In this document: in pieces, positions 8,374-17,446 of the stretch | Layout: each line of letters begins with the position of its first letter | Position numbering within the stretch: position 1 is the stretch's first letter | Source: Phycisphaerales bacterium | GTDB lineage: Bacteria; Planctomycetota; Phycisphaerae; Phycisphaerales; SM1A02 | Assembly: GCA_030748805.1 (NCBI GenBank) | Contig: JASMLG010000015.1 | Coordinates: forward strand, 1-38,516 | Reading direction: 5' to 3' | Length of the DNA stretch: 38,516 nucleotides | The notes under the pieces: model-generated | What the model saw: the letters and a program-made list of their open reading frames with translations, nothing else | What the model was told of the DNA's origin: nothing | Databases searched by the model: none | Made by a program: the position numbers and the translations under genes

Positions 8374-9735
8374 TTAACCCTCACCACCCCCGCCCCCCTC
8401 ACCACCCCCGCCTGCACCACCATCTCTTGCTCCTACAAATTTATATGGTGGTGGCAAGTGTTTCCTCCAGTCATCATCTGAGGTAAATTCCTCCACAACT
8501 TCTCGTCCTTCATCCTCTGCTGTTTTCATCCAATCACCAGATCGCATAGCAGAAATTTTCTCTGGGCCATTCTGCCAGTTTTCCTCATTTCGCAAATAAA
8601 CTGTTCTTGATGGAAAGGCAAATTCAATTTCAAGTTCACCAGCAAGTCGAATAATGTCAAGCATAAATCGATGGCGTTCTCGAAGTTCTGTCTGCCAGTC
8701 TGGTGCTGTCCAAAACACGTAAACAAGAACGTTCAAACTTGAACCCCCAAATTCGTTAAGCCAAACTTGGTAATAGTCCTTTCGAGTATAAGGATGTACG
8801 CGAAGCAACTCTCTGATTCCTTCGCAAAAGGATGCTATTTTTTCTGGCGGGGTCGCGTAACCAATTCCGACCATTTGCTTCCAACGACGGAATCGGCGTT
8901 TTGAATAGTTGTTGCACTTTGATGTTACTAGAATTGAGTTAGGAATCGTCATAACAGTATCATAAAAAGTACGAACTCTTGTCGATCGCATTCCAACTGA
9001 CTCGACAGTACCTTCAACACCATCAACGATAATCCAGTCACCAATTTCAAAGGGCTTATCTAGAATAACGGTAATCGAACCAAAGAAATTTTCTAAAGTG
9101 TCTTTAATTGCAAAGCCGAATCCAATTGCCCCAACACCCAAGCCAGCAATAATTGGAGCTAATTGAATTTGCATACTATCTGCTAAGTAAACAACTCCAA
9201 ACACTACAACTATCGCTTTAAGAGTTTTTCGAAGAAGTGGGACAAGAAGATCGTCCAACTTGTTTTTAGATTTTGACGCTTTCTGTTCTGCTACCCAAGC
9301 AATTAGATCTGTTCCTCTAAACCCAAACCAAATACACGCAAGAGTTATGTAAATATGTAACGCTGGTTTTACAAAAAGTAGTACATGTTCTGAAAAATCT
9401 AATATAGGTAATAGCAATAACCACACTGCACCACCAGCTGCTGCACCTGCTGGGCGTGGGACTGTTTTTAGTATCTTTCCAATTGACTTACCATTGTCTT
9501 CAGAATGTGTTAATGACCTTAAAACATGCCTAAGTGAAAAACGAACAGCCAAATCCACAATGAAACCAATTAAAATTGCAATCAAAATTGCGCCCCACCG
9601 CCAATACTCCATTCCAATGAACTCTTCTTTCAGCCAAGGTGCTAGGTATTGCTCTATCCAAGGAACATCTGGGATTTGTTTTGATTGAGATGTTAGGATT
9701 AATCCTGTAATTGTTGTTTGTAGCATGATGTTCAT
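8374..9735 (-). CDS. MscS-family mechanosensitive ion channel
   Basis: This 453-residue inner-membrane protein has several hydrophobic helices (for example WGAILIAILIGFIVDLAVRF near 46-65) followed by the MscS pore and beta-domain signature. That signature is GLGVGAIGFGFAIKDTLENF, then DKPFEIGDWIIVDGVEGTVESVG and the RTFYDTVMTIPNS strand. MscS channels open under membrane tension and protect against hypo-osmotic shock. The C-terminus is unusual: a Gly/Glu-rich low-complexity tail (about residues 439-453) encoded by a repeated CTCACCACCCCCGCC. Two possible ATG starts (9735 and 9726) both lie in a perfect inverted repeat, and no clear Shine-Dalgarno is visible. It converges on gmhA with a 49-base gap. 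Confidence 0.93.
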   Translation of the reverse strand: MNIMLQTTITGLILTSQSKQIPDVPWIEQYLAPWLKEEFIGMEYWRWGAILIAILIGFIVDLAVRFSLRHVLRSLTHSEDNGKSIGKILKTVPRPAGAAAGGAVWLLLLPILDFSEHVLLFVKPALHIYITLACIWFGFRGTDLIAWVAEQKASKSKNKLDDLLVPLLRKTLKAIVVVFGVVYLADSMQIQLAPIIAGLGVGAIGFGFAIKDTLENFFGSITVILDKPFEIGDWIIVDGVEGTVESVGMRSTRVRTFYDTVMTIPNSILVTSKCNNYSKRRFRRWKQMVGIGYATPPEKIASFCEGIRELLRVHPYTRKDYYQVWLNEFGGSSLNVLVYVFWTAPDWQTELRERHRFMLDIIRLAGELEIEFAFPSRTVYLRNEENWQNGPEKISAMRSGDWMKTAEDEGREVVEEFTSDDDWRKHLPPPYKFVGARDGGAGGGGEGGGGGEG

Positions 9736-9739
9736 GCTA
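9721..9739 (-). repeat. Perfect inverted repeat over the mscS start codons
   Basis: TAGCATG, a 5-base loop, then CATGCTA make a perfect 7 bp stem. Both candidate ATG codons of the mechanosensitive channel gene lie in it, one in each arm. In mRNA this would partly hide the start site. It may be fortuitous, because two ATG codons flanked by symmetric bases produce such symmetry easily. Confidence 0.35.
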
Positions 9740-9932
9740 CGTCAGAACAACGTTCATTGTGTAGTTAACGGGTTCCATATTACCTATATTCACAATGTAA
9801 TCGAAGTTGATTGTATAACCCTTACAAACGGATCAACTTTTAAGTCACCGTTTACAGTTACTTCAGTCACATCCATAAACAAGCCGAAGATGTGGGAATA
9901 AGCCCTATTTAGGTCTTGAGAGCCCATATTAG

Positions 9933-10649
9933 ATGAGATTACTAACTGCGACAACCATGGTACTTTTAGCAAGTTTGCTTACTGAAAAAGCAAGTGCTTC
10001 TGTAATCCAAATAAGTAACAGTAACGATTCGTTTTTACTTTATTCAAACTCTATGGATGATCTGTTCAACAGTTCGTCGCCATTTTTTACTACAGGTGAT
10101 TTGGCATCAGTACATTCAACCCTAAACAATTGGGGAATTGATACTGACGGAAAAATAACTCTTTTGCCAGTTAATACCAGTTTTGGACTATCCTTTTTAA
10201 CGCTTATTGATGAGGAACTTGGCTTTGGAGATAACGGAACTGATGGAATGCTTGGCCTTACAAGCACTGCTCCAAGTAACCTAGGTATGTTTATCAATGA
10301 TTCTGATCAAGATGATTGGTCGCTTATCCAACCACCTTTTGGCTCACAAACAATGGGGTCAACATTCGTATGGGGAAGTATTGGAAGCGGTGATGGATTC
10401 GCTTGGACCAATCTCTCTCTAGGAGATGCCATTTCATATTCATTTGTTGATTTAGATGGAGATGGAGGTGCAATTGGAGCAGAATCTTTCCAATTTGTCG
10501 GTTGGACTGATAATGGATGGGATGTTGTTTCAACAAATGGATTCAAAACAGATGGCAGTAGCGTTTTCACAGGAATGGTGGTTCCTGCACCTGGCGCTGC
10601 GTTAGTCCTAACTGCATTTGTAGTTGGTAAGCGACGAAGACGCCGCTAG
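9933..10649 (+). CDS. Secreted protein with PEP-CTERM-like sorting tail
   Basis: This 238-residue protein has an N-terminal signal peptide (MRLLTATTMVLLASL, cleavage near ASA at 21-23). Its C-terminus is VPAPGAALVLTAFVVGKRRRRR: a proline motif, a hydrophobic helix and an Arg cluster. This is the planctomycete form of the PEP-CTERM signal, normally processed by an exosortase. The middle is rich in Asn, Ser, Asp, Gly and aromatic residues and contains DLDGDGG, a possible calcium-binding turn. It is probably exported and anchored or surface-sorted. No exosortase gene is in the window. The 197 bases between this gene and mscS (9736-9932) show only a weak 7 bp inverted repeat (CATTGTG/CACAATG). 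Function is unknown. Confidence 0.85.
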   Translation: MRLLTATTMVLLASLLTEKASASVIQISNSNDSFLLYSNSMDDLFNSSSPFFTTGDLASVHSTLNNWGIDTDGKITLLPVNTSFGLSFLTLIDEELGFGDNGTDGMLGLTSTAPSNLGMFINDSDQDDWSLIQPPFGSQTMGSTFVWGSIGSGDGFAWTNLSLGDAISYSFVDLDGDGGAIGAESFQFVGWTDNGWDVVSTNGFKTDGSSVFTGMVVPAPGAALVLTAFVVGKRRRRR

Positions 10650-10675
10650 ACCCCTCACCGCGTTAAAATCCCTTT

Positions 10676-11653
10676 ATGACTGATTCAAATACACCTGCTC
10701 CAAAGCAGCCAGTCGTTATTGGTTGGATTGGGGCAATACTTGTTCGACTAATAATTCCTGCATGGATTATATTTGGAGCTCTCCAGAAAGTTCTCGGGGG
10801 AAGTCCTAAATCACTTCCTAGATCAATACTTGATGGTGGTGGAATCTTGGGATTCCAAGATTATCATTTACTTTTATCAATTTTGGTTTGCATCGAATTT
10901 CTCTTCGTAGGAATCATGCTTTTCATTCCAAAACTATCTCGACTAGCGGCGGCAACTATGCTTAGTGTATTTCTGGTTGTCCTGTGTGTAGAGATGTTTG
11001 TTTACGGGAACTTTGAGAGTTGTGGATGTTTTGGCGAAAAGTCGATGGCTCCTATAACCATGTATGCAATTGACTATGCTCTTCTAGCAGGAGTTGTAAT
11101 TTTCAAACCCCGCGAAAGCAAGTGTCACATGAACAAAGGCAAGCGAGCACCCATCGCTGCAACTCTTTTCACATTACTAGCGTGGATATTTACTTTTAGC
11201 ACAATCATGTACTCAAAAAATAATTCTTTCAACAGTGACAATCCCGACATGCCATCTTCGTGGTACCCACAGCATATCGGTGATTGGATTGGCAAGTCAA
11301 TTGATGATGTTGATTTGTTTTCTTGGGTCAAGGAATGGCCTAGAGACATTCACTCAGGAAAACAGTATGTAATTTTTTATTCTTTAACTTGTGATCATTG
11401 CGAAGCCCTTCTGTATGCTTTCTTTGAATTTCCTTCAATTCCAACAACTCTTGTCGCTGTTCCAGAATCAACCGAGAGTTTTAACTATGAAGGTGCATTT
11501 GAAAACCCTTGTTTTGATTGTGACAAAACTGAACTATTCATAGGAACCGATTGGATTATTGGCACACCTCTTGTTGTTGCTATCGAAGATGGAATAATAA
11601 AATGCGCCATAGAAAACGAAGATTATGAGGTCCCCGCATGCCTAATATGGTAA
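10676..11653 (+). CDS. MauE/DoxX-like membrane protein with C-terminal thioredoxin-like domain
   Basis: The 325-residue protein has an N-terminal four-helix membrane region resembling the MauE/DoxX redox-associated family (hydrophobic stretches near 13-37, 64-86, 89-111, 129-144). It carries the pair ESCGCFGE (Cys116 and Cys118) that is characteristic of MauE-type proteins. A fifth hydrophobic helix lies near 158-179. The C-terminal part (about 200-325) looks thioredoxin-like, with YSLTCDHCEALL supplying a CxxC pair at 239 and 242. It probably takes part in disulfide or electron transfer across the inner membrane, but no partner oxidase is adjacent. Its end overlaps the next gene by 16 bases, suggesting one operon of four genes. 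Confidence 0.8.
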   Translation: MTDSNTPAPKQPVVIGWIGAILVRLIIPAWIIFGALQKVLGGSPKSLPRSILDGGGILGFQDYHLLLSILVCIEFLFVGIMLFIPKLSRLAAATMLSVFLVVLCVEMFVYGNFESCGCFGEKSMAPITMYAIDYALLAGVVIFKPRESKCHMNKGKRAPIAATLFTLLAWIFTFSTIMYSKNNSFNSDNPDMPSSWYPQHIGDWIGKSIDDVDLFSWVKEWPRDIHSGKQYVIFYSLTCDHCEALLYAFFEFPSIPTTLVAVPESTESFNYEGAFENPCFDCDKTELFIGTDWIIGTPLVVAIEDGIIKCAIENEDYEVPACLIW

Positions 11654-13053
11654 CTCCAACAGAAACATTAAAGCCAGTTTTAGATAATATCAACTCTAAT
11701 ATAGACAAATCTATTTGTCGACTGCAAGAGTTTTTGAAGATTCCAAGCATTAGCACTGATCCAGAATACAAGTCAGAAGTACGCAGATGTGCAGAACACA
11801 TAACCAATGATTTAAAGTCGATTGGTCTAGAAGCAACTTCACATGACACGATTGGTCACCCGATGGTTGTTGCTACCGATGATAGTGCAGGTCCAAATTC
11901 TCCTAGGGTTTTGTATTATGGTCATTACGATGTGCAACCAGTAGAACCATTAGACGAATGGAATCACCCTCCATTTGAAGGTGCGGTAGTAGATGGTCCA
12001 AGAGGAAAGCGTTTTGTGGCTCGCGGTGCAGCAGATGACAAGGGGCAATTAATGACTTTTGTTGAAGCAATTCGCTCTTGGAAGCAAGTACATGATTCGC
12101 TTCCAGTTCGTGTTGTTATTTTGCTCGAAGGTGAAGAAGAGTGTGGAAGCGAGTCCCTTGTTCCATTTTTAAATGAACACAAAGATGACTTACAAGCAGA
12201 CACATGTATTGTTTGCGATACTGGCATGTGGGATGAGGACACCCCTGCTATCACAAGCCGTCTAAGGGGACTTGTTTATATCGAAGCAACATTGCACGGG
12301 CCATCACATGATCTACACAGTGGTGGTTACGGTGGGTCAGTTGTAAACCCAGCAAATGCTCTTGCAAAAATACTAGGCAAGTTGCATGATAATGAAGGAC
12401 GAATTCAAATTGACAACTTTTATGATGATGTCGCGGAAGTCAGTACTGAGCAAGTAGATCAATGGAATTCACTAGGAGATGCTGATTCCTTAATACTAGA
12501 AAGTTCTGGGTCAAAATCTATATTTGGCGAAAAGGGATACAGCACTCTCGAGAGATTGTGGTCTCGCCCAACTTGTGACATCAACGGGCTTGTTGCTGGC
12601 TACACTGGTGAAGGCGCCAAAACCGTCATCGGTGCAAAAGCTACTGCAAAAATCAGTTGTCGGCTTGTAGCAAACCAAAAACCAAAACAAATTGAAAAAT
12701 CTCTTTTTGCTTTTTTAGAAGACCGTACTCCAGAAGGATGCCACTGGGAATTAAAAAGTTTTGGAACAGCACCGGCAATTTCTGTGCCAACAGAATCACC
12801 TTGGCTATCTGCAGCAAGCAAAGCTCTTACAAGCGTGTTCCCTAATCCAACCGTTCTTATTGGTACCGGTGGATCCATTCCTGTTGTCGGTGAGTTTCAA
12901 GAAATTCTTGGAGTAGATACCGTAATGGTTGGATTCTCATTAGATGACGACTTAATCCATGCACCAAATGAAAAGTTTGAGGTTTCTTGCTTCCACAGAG
13001 GAATCTTGTCGCAGGCAGCAATTCTTGAATCATTTTCAGATATTCATGTTTAA
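11638..13053 (+). CDS. M20-family metallopeptidase (dipeptidase)
   Basis: This 471-residue protein is a dinuclear zinc peptidase of family M20, in the CNDP-like dipeptidase group. The metal ligands and catalytic residues are visible: His96 and Asp98 in YYGHYDVQP, Asp133 in ARGAADDKG, the glutamates of LLEGEEECGS near 164-168, Asp194 in CDTGMW, and His441 near the C-terminus (DDDLIHAPNEKF). GPSHDLHSGGYGG opens the dimerisation lid domain. There is no signal peptide, so it is probably cytoplasmic and hydrolyses dipeptides or a related amide. GAGG-like sequence (GAGG at 11627-11630) lies 7 bases before ATG 11638; ATG 11647 is an alternative start. It overlaps both neighbours. Confidence 0.93.
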   Translation: MPNMVTPTETLKPVLDNINSNIDKSICRLQEFLKIPSISTDPEYKSEVRRCAEHITNDLKSIGLEATSHDTIGHPMVVATDDSAGPNSPRVLYYGHYDVQPVEPLDEWNHPPFEGAVVDGPRGKRFVARGAADDKGQLMTFVEAIRSWKQVHDSLPVRVVILLEGEEECGSESLVPFLNEHKDDLQADTCIVCDTGMWDEDTPAITSRLRGLVYIEATLHGPSHDLHSGGYGGSVVNPANALAKILGKLHDNEGRIQIDNFYDDVAEVSTEQVDQWNSLGDADSLILESSGSKSIFGEKGYSTLERLWSRPTCDINGLVAGYTGEGAKTVIGAKATAKISCRLVANQKPKQIEKSLFAFLEDRTPEGCHWELKSFGTAPAISVPTESPWLSAASKALTSVFPNPTVLIGTGGSIPVVGEFQEILGVDTVMVGFSLDDDLIHAPNEKFEVSCFHRGILSQAAILESFSDIHV

Positions 13054-15331
13054 TTTACCAATCCTGATAATTACAGCAGTACTAAGTGCAGCAGATGATT
13101 ACACCATTGCTGTCAAAACTATCGGATTTGGAAACCAGTGGAGACCTGGAGATGTTACACCGATTCAGATTGATGTTGGCACAAGTATTAACGAAGCTCA
13201 GTCTGCTTGGATTCAGTGGGAAGTTCCCGACGCTGATGGCGACCATGTCTTCTGGGGTCGCCCTATTACCCTCGTTCCGAAAGGGAAAACAACCACTTGG
13301 CTCTACGCTCCTACTAACCCTTGGGATAATGATTCTACTATTTGGACCATTCGATTGAGATTATTTGAGGATGGTCAACCAACCGGTGAGTTAAGTTCTA
13401 TTCGATTTTCTCCTCTGTCAACTGGAGCAATAGAGGTCAAAAAAAAAGAAGGCAGCATAGTAATTTTTGGGACTAGGCGGCTAGGTCTTAATGAATACCA
13501 ACAAATCGACACCATAGAACCAAAACATGAAGCAACCAAAATTGTATCTGGACTAACAAAGGACAATCTCCCAAATGCTTGGCCATGCTTCAACTCTCTT
13601 GATGCTCTTGTGTGGGCAGACACTGTTCCCGAATTTGGTTACCAACAAGCAAAAGCGTTAATTCAATGGATAAACCGTGGAGGACATCTCATCGTAACTC
13701 TGCCTACCATCGGAGACCCTTGGCTACTTGGAACTAATAATGGTCCTCTTGCCCCCATCGTGGGTGAAATTAACACTTCGGTAGAAAATGTAGAACTATC
13801 TGATATTGAATCGTTGCTCGGCAGAAAGAAAGAAAGACCATCTTTTAATTTATCAATCAGAACATTTGGTAATATCAAAGATCAATGGCAAGCAGAAATA
13901 ACTCCAATTTCATGGCTAGATGATGGTAGAGTTGTTGCAATTCAAAAAACTGTAGGTTTTGGAGCTATAACTGTTATTGGAATTGATCTGGCAAATGGTC
14001 GACTTGCCTCTCTTGGTCTACCTGAATCAGATGTGTTTTGGAACAGAGTGCTTGGCAGAAGATCAGATACGCCATCTCAAAATGCAATTAAAAAACTAAA
14101 AGAACACGAGCGTTACTCAAAAAATCATAACAATACAATTCTATCAATGGGGGAAATGGTTGCAAAAGAAATTGCAATGTCTTCAGAAGCTGGGGGCCGG
14201 CTTGGAGCAGTTGCAATTATCGTAGTTTCTTATTGGTTAATTAGTGGACCTGTTGCATTTATCATATTACGCAGAAAAAGAAAGCAACAGTGGTCATGGG
14301 TTGTTTTTGCATGTACTGCTTGTGTGTTTAGCATTGGCACTTGGATTGTTGCTGCAAACGCTAGCAATGTTCGAGAACCAATGCGACACCTTTCAATTGT
14401 GGACCACGTTTATGGTGGAAGCGAGCAACGAGCAACTGGCTGGTTCTCATTATTTCTACCTGGTTTTGGACGGTCTGAAGTTCAAATTCTTGGCGGAGAA
14501 AATAATCTTTTGCTTCCTTGGACTCCACCGAACTCATCAATGACACCGTCATTTGTTGATAAAAGAGAAATAGTGGTCAATTTAAATCATGTGCCTGACT
14601 TATTTAATCAACCATCTAGAGCAACTACCTCCAATTTTTCTTACAAATGGCTTGGATCTGTTGATCACGAATTTTACGATGCTCTCATACGAGTTCCCCC
14701 AAACAACATGCCTAAAGTAATCAAATCAACTGGTGGAGAATCCATTGGTCTTTCAGGAGAAGTGAAAAACCATTCATCTGTCCAACTTCAAGATGTCACT
14801 ATCCTTTGGGTAACAGAAGATCAGATTGAGCCATCCTTATTAGAGACAAATGAAGAAGGAGATTTAATGCCGTGGGTCACCAAAAGTGGGATACCTATCA
14901 ACAAGGCATATATGTGGAGAATGCCAATCTGGGGAGATGAACTCATAAACCTTAATCTACTAAATGCAAATAAAAGTTCATCCTTTTCAAACTCTGTTGA
15001 TTATAGATATACAAATAAGGAACAAAATTTCAGAAAATTGTCATGGAGAAAACAACTAGAAATGCTTTCTCTTTATTCACATCTTAAACCACCAACATAT
15101 ATAAAACCTTCGTCTGATACTAGCAAGACCACAGATAGTTATAAATCATCCAGAGATGGTGGACGAGAACTGGATTTTGCAAAATGGTTTGGAAGACCCT
15201 GTTTAATCATAATGGGGTTTCTTCAAAACTCACCACTTCCAGTTCCAATATCAGTCGATGGCGATACCATCGACCAGAGCGATGGTGTAACATTTGTTCG
15301 ATGGATTTATCCATTACCATTAACACAATGA
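13046..15331 (+). CDS. Large membrane-anchored protein, unknown function
   Basis: This 761-residue protein has an N-terminal signal-like helix (FNLPILIITAVLSAA). An extracytoplasmic beta-rich region follows, with WRPGDVTPIQIDV and an aspect like the BatD/surface-protein type. Near 190-215 it has LVWADTVPEFGYQQAKALIQWINRGGHLIV, which resembles the glutamine-amidotransferase-like fold used by DUF4350 and GldG-type proteins. Two membrane helices lie near 386-408 and 417-436, with a basic loop (RRKRKQQ) between them, and a second soluble region follows. It overlaps the M20 gene by 8 bases and the ABC ATPase by ATGA, so it is probably functionally tied to the ATPase. I cannot assign a precise function. 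Confidence 0.75.
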   Translation: MFNLPILIITAVLSAADDYTIAVKTIGFGNQWRPGDVTPIQIDVGTSINEAQSAWIQWEVPDADGDHVFWGRPITLVPKGKTTTWLYAPTNPWDNDSTIWTIRLRLFEDGQPTGELSSIRFSPLSTGAIEVKKKEGSIVIFGTRRLGLNEYQQIDTIEPKHEATKIVSGLTKDNLPNAWPCFNSLDALVWADTVPEFGYQQAKALIQWINRGGHLIVTLPTIGDPWLLGTNNGPLAPIVGEINTSVENVELSDIESLLGRKKERPSFNLSIRTFGNIKDQWQAEITPISWLDDGRVVAIQKTVGFGAITVIGIDLANGRLASLGLPESDVFWNRVLGRRSDTPSQNAIKKLKEHERYSKNHNNTILSMGEMVAKEIAMSSEAGGRLGAVAIIVVSYWLISGPVAFIILRRKRKQQWSWVVFACTACVFSIGTWIVAANASNVREPMRHLSIVDHVYGGSEQRATGWFSLFLPGFGRSEVQILGGENNLLLPWTPPNSSMTPSFVDKREIVVNLNHVPDLFNQPSRATTSNFSYKWLGSVDHEFYDALIRVPPNNMPKVIKSTGGESIGLSGEVKNHSSVQLQDVTILWVTEDQIEPSLLETNEEGDLMPWVTKSGIPINKAYMWRMPIWGDELINLNLLNANKSSSFSNSVDYRYTNKEQNFRKLSWRKQLEMLSLYSHLKPPTYIKPSSDTSKTTDSYKSSRDGGRELDFAKWFGRPCLIIMGFLQNSPLPVPISVDGDTIDQSDGVTFVRWIYPLPLTQ

Positions 15332-16269
15332 TCCAAACAACAAACTTGACAAGAAAATACGGAGACCTGATTGCCCTTGACAATCTCAACCTTAATATTG
15401 AAGAAGGCGAATGCTATGGATTCATAGGTCCAAACGGTGCTGGAAAAACAACTACGATAAAAATTCTAGCTACCCTTCTCAAACCAACTTGGGGGGAAGC
15501 AAAAATCGACGGAAATGTTATTGGATACCAAAATCCTGAAATTCGCCCAATTATTGGCTATGTCCCTGACTTTATGGGCTCTTACGATGACATGATTGTT
15601 CGTGAGTATTTGGATTTCTTTGCCACTTGCTATGGCTTGAGTGGATCTCAACGAGTTCAAGCAATTGGGGATGTCCTTGAATTAACTGACCTTAATTACA
15701 AAGCAACCGCACAGGTTGCTAGTCTTAGCAGAGGAATGAGCCAGAGACTTTCAATTGCACGGGTACTTCTACATGATCCAAAAGTAATGCTGTTAGATGA
15801 GCCCGCCTCGGGTCTTGATCCTCGTGCTAGAATTGAAATTAGAGAATTACTAAAAGAACTTCATCGCATGGGGAAAACGATTTTAATTAGTTCCCACATT
15901 TTGCATGAACTTGCAGAACTCTGCACAAGTGTTGGAATTATCGAACAAGGAAAACTGCTTTTCTCCGGAAAAGTTGACGAGATTCTATCACAAACTAAAG
16001 TTGGGCAGTTGGTACATATTGAAGTTCTTGACCGCACCGAAGAAGCTGCTACTTTGCTCCGTTCAGTTGATGGGATTAGTTGCGTAGACGTAGTGACTGA
16101 AAATGGAGTGAATCGAATTGATGTAACAATTGATTCAAACTCTATGCTTGATCGTTCAGAATTACCAAATCGACTAATAGCTCAGGGCTTCCGAATTACA
16201 TCTCTACAGGGTGAGCGAGTTAATCTTGAGACCGCATTTATGAGATTAACCAAGGGTCTTGTCAGTTAG
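15328..16269 (+). CDS. ABC transporter ATP-binding protein (ABC-2 type)
   Basis: The 313-residue protein is a stand-alone ABC ATPase of the DrrA/CcmA/YhaQ type. Walker A is GPNGAGKTT (34-42), the signature is LSRGMSQRL (132-140), Walker B is VMLLDEP (152-158), and the switch His is in LISSHILHEL. A C-terminal extension of about 100 residues is typical of ABC-2 exporters. ATG 15328 overlaps the upstream stop and sits directly before the family start IQTTNLTRKYGD. No ABC-2 permease gene follows; the next gene is nadK behind a repeat block. The upstream 761-residue membrane protein is the only candidate partner here. Substrate is unknown. Confidence 0.92.
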   Translation: MIQTTNLTRKYGDLIALDNLNLNIEEGECYGFIGPNGAGKTTTIKILATLLKPTWGEAKIDGNVIGYQNPEIRPIIGYVPDFMGSYDDMIVREYLDFFATCYGLSGSQRVQAIGDVLELTDLNYKATAQVASLSRGMSQRLSIARVLLHDPKVMLLDEPASGLDPRARIEIRELLKELHRMGKTILISSHILHELAELCTSVGIIEQGKLLFSGKVDEILSQTKVGQLVHIEVLDRTEEAATLLRSVDGISCVDVVTENGVNRIDVTIDSNSMLDRSELPNRLIAQGFRITSLQGERVNLETAFMRLTKGLVS

Positions 16270-16365
16270 TTCTATCCCCTTTGACTAGTTGACCAATGCA
16301 CTTCTATTTACTAGAGGGCTGCAACAGATGCATGATTGGGTTTTATACCGAATACTCTACGCTAA

Positions 16366-16534
16366 GTTGAGGTATCTCCATTATTCTCTGCCCCCCCTGT
16401 GCTTAATTGCTTGGAAAGACCGCGGGGGACGTTAAGGTATCCCCATTATTCTCTACCCTCCTGTGCATAATTGCACGGAAAGACCGCAGGGGACATTAAG
16501 GTATCCCCATTATTCTCTACCCCCCCTTGTAACA
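16366..16534. repeat. 64-65 bp tandem repeat, about 2.6 copies
   Basis: Units start at 16366, 16431 and 16495, and the third stops after about 40 bases. Most of the unit is conserved, including GGTATCYCCATTATTCTCT and GGAAAGACCG. Each full unit has a C-rich run (near 16391 and 16456) that can pair with a G-rich run (near 16424 and 16487). In the two units the paired bases differ, yet six pairs are preserved. Unit 2 also has an inner hairpin, GTGCA-TAAT-TGCAC. The 322-base gap between the ABC ATPase and nadK (16270-16591) holds this block. I see no gene in its first 96 bases. The block could act in RNA, or be a simple minisatellite. Confidence 0.85.
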
Positions 16535-16591
16535 TCAACTGCTATAAAAAACGAGATACCTGTGATTGGAGAAAGTCATCTAGAGGGTACA

Positions 16592-17440
16592 ATGCTTGTC
16601 ATGACTTTGTGTCCAGTAATACTTTTTGCTGATAGATCTATAAAAGATGTAGATTTGATTGCATCTACACTCGAAGAAGGTCTTTCAGATGTTGTTAATC
16701 TACTCTCTCCAGATAATCCTGAGAGCAACAGTGCTGCATTTGCCATTGCGATTGGTGGAGACGGCACATTAATTAACCATGGCAGAACGCTATCAAAACT
16801 AGATATCCCTCTTGTTGGTGTAAACAGTGGTCGGCTTGGTTTCCTAGCAAAATTCGATGCGAAATCACTCATTGCACATCGAAACTCTGTTTTTAAAACC
16901 AATCCAGATACAGTTCGAGTGATGCTACTCGATATCTCTATTGATAATCAGGAACCCTCAATCGCGATGAATGAAGCAATGATTGCCTCAGGTGCACCAT
17001 TTCGTATATTAGAACTGGGCTTATCCATTGATGGAGTACCCGCCCCTACTCTTCGAGGTGACGGAGTTATTATCGCGACCCCTACCGGATCAACTGCACA
17101 CAATGCTTCTGCGGGTGGACCAATTGTTGACCCATCGGCAAACGCTTTTATTTTAACACCGATTGCGGCTCACTCATTAGCTGTCCGACCAATTGTCCTT
17201 GATGGAAAAGCTAATATTACTGTAGAAGTATTGCAAGCCAATGATGGCACTTCTCTGGTAATTGATGGCCAAGTGCATTGCACAATGAAACAAGGGATGA
17301 AGATTCAAGTACAACAATCTTCACAATCACTTTCAATTGTTCTCAACCCATCTTGTTCTTATTGGAACACATTGGTTGATAAACTTCACTGGGCAGCACC
17401 CCCCGACTTCTCAGATTCCATAAGCTTACAAGAAAAGTAA
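16592..17440 (+). CDS. nadK: NAD kinase
   Basis: NadK phosphorylates NAD to NADP in the cytoplasm. This 282-residue protein has the diagnostic GGDGT at 55-59, GVNSGRLGFLA just after it, the MNEA motif (Asn-Glu), and GVIIATPTGSTAHNASAGGP in the second half, followed by the histidine-containing LTPIAAHSLAVRP. The start is uncertain between ATG 16592 and ATG 16601. AGAGGG ends 4 bases before the first and 13 before the second, so I prefer the first. The frame stays open back into the tandem repeat, but that part has no homology. It is followed 6 bases later by serS, so it heads a nadK-serS-tilS operon. Confidence 0.95.
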   Translation: MLVMTLCPVILFADRSIKDVDLIASTLEEGLSDVVNLLSPDNPESNSAAFAIAIGGDGTLINHGRTLSKLDIPLVGVNSGRLGFLAKFDAKSLIAHRNSVFKTNPDTVRVMLLDISIDNQEPSIAMNEAMIASGAPFRILELGLSIDGVPAPTLRGDGVIIATPTGSTAHNASAGGPIVDPSANAFILTPIAAHSLAVRPIVLDGKANITVEVLQANDGTSLVIDGQVHCTMKQGMKIQVQQSSQSLSIVLNPSCSYWNTLVDKLHWAAPPDFSDSISLQEK

Positions 17441-17446
17441 AACGCA

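Noticed and set aside
15184..15327. Upstream extension of the ABC ATPase frame
   Set aside because: It overlaps the C-terminus of the 761-residue protein in another frame, and the family start fits ATG 15328.
16366..16534. CRISPR array
   Set aside because: Units are continuous tandem copies with no unique spacers.
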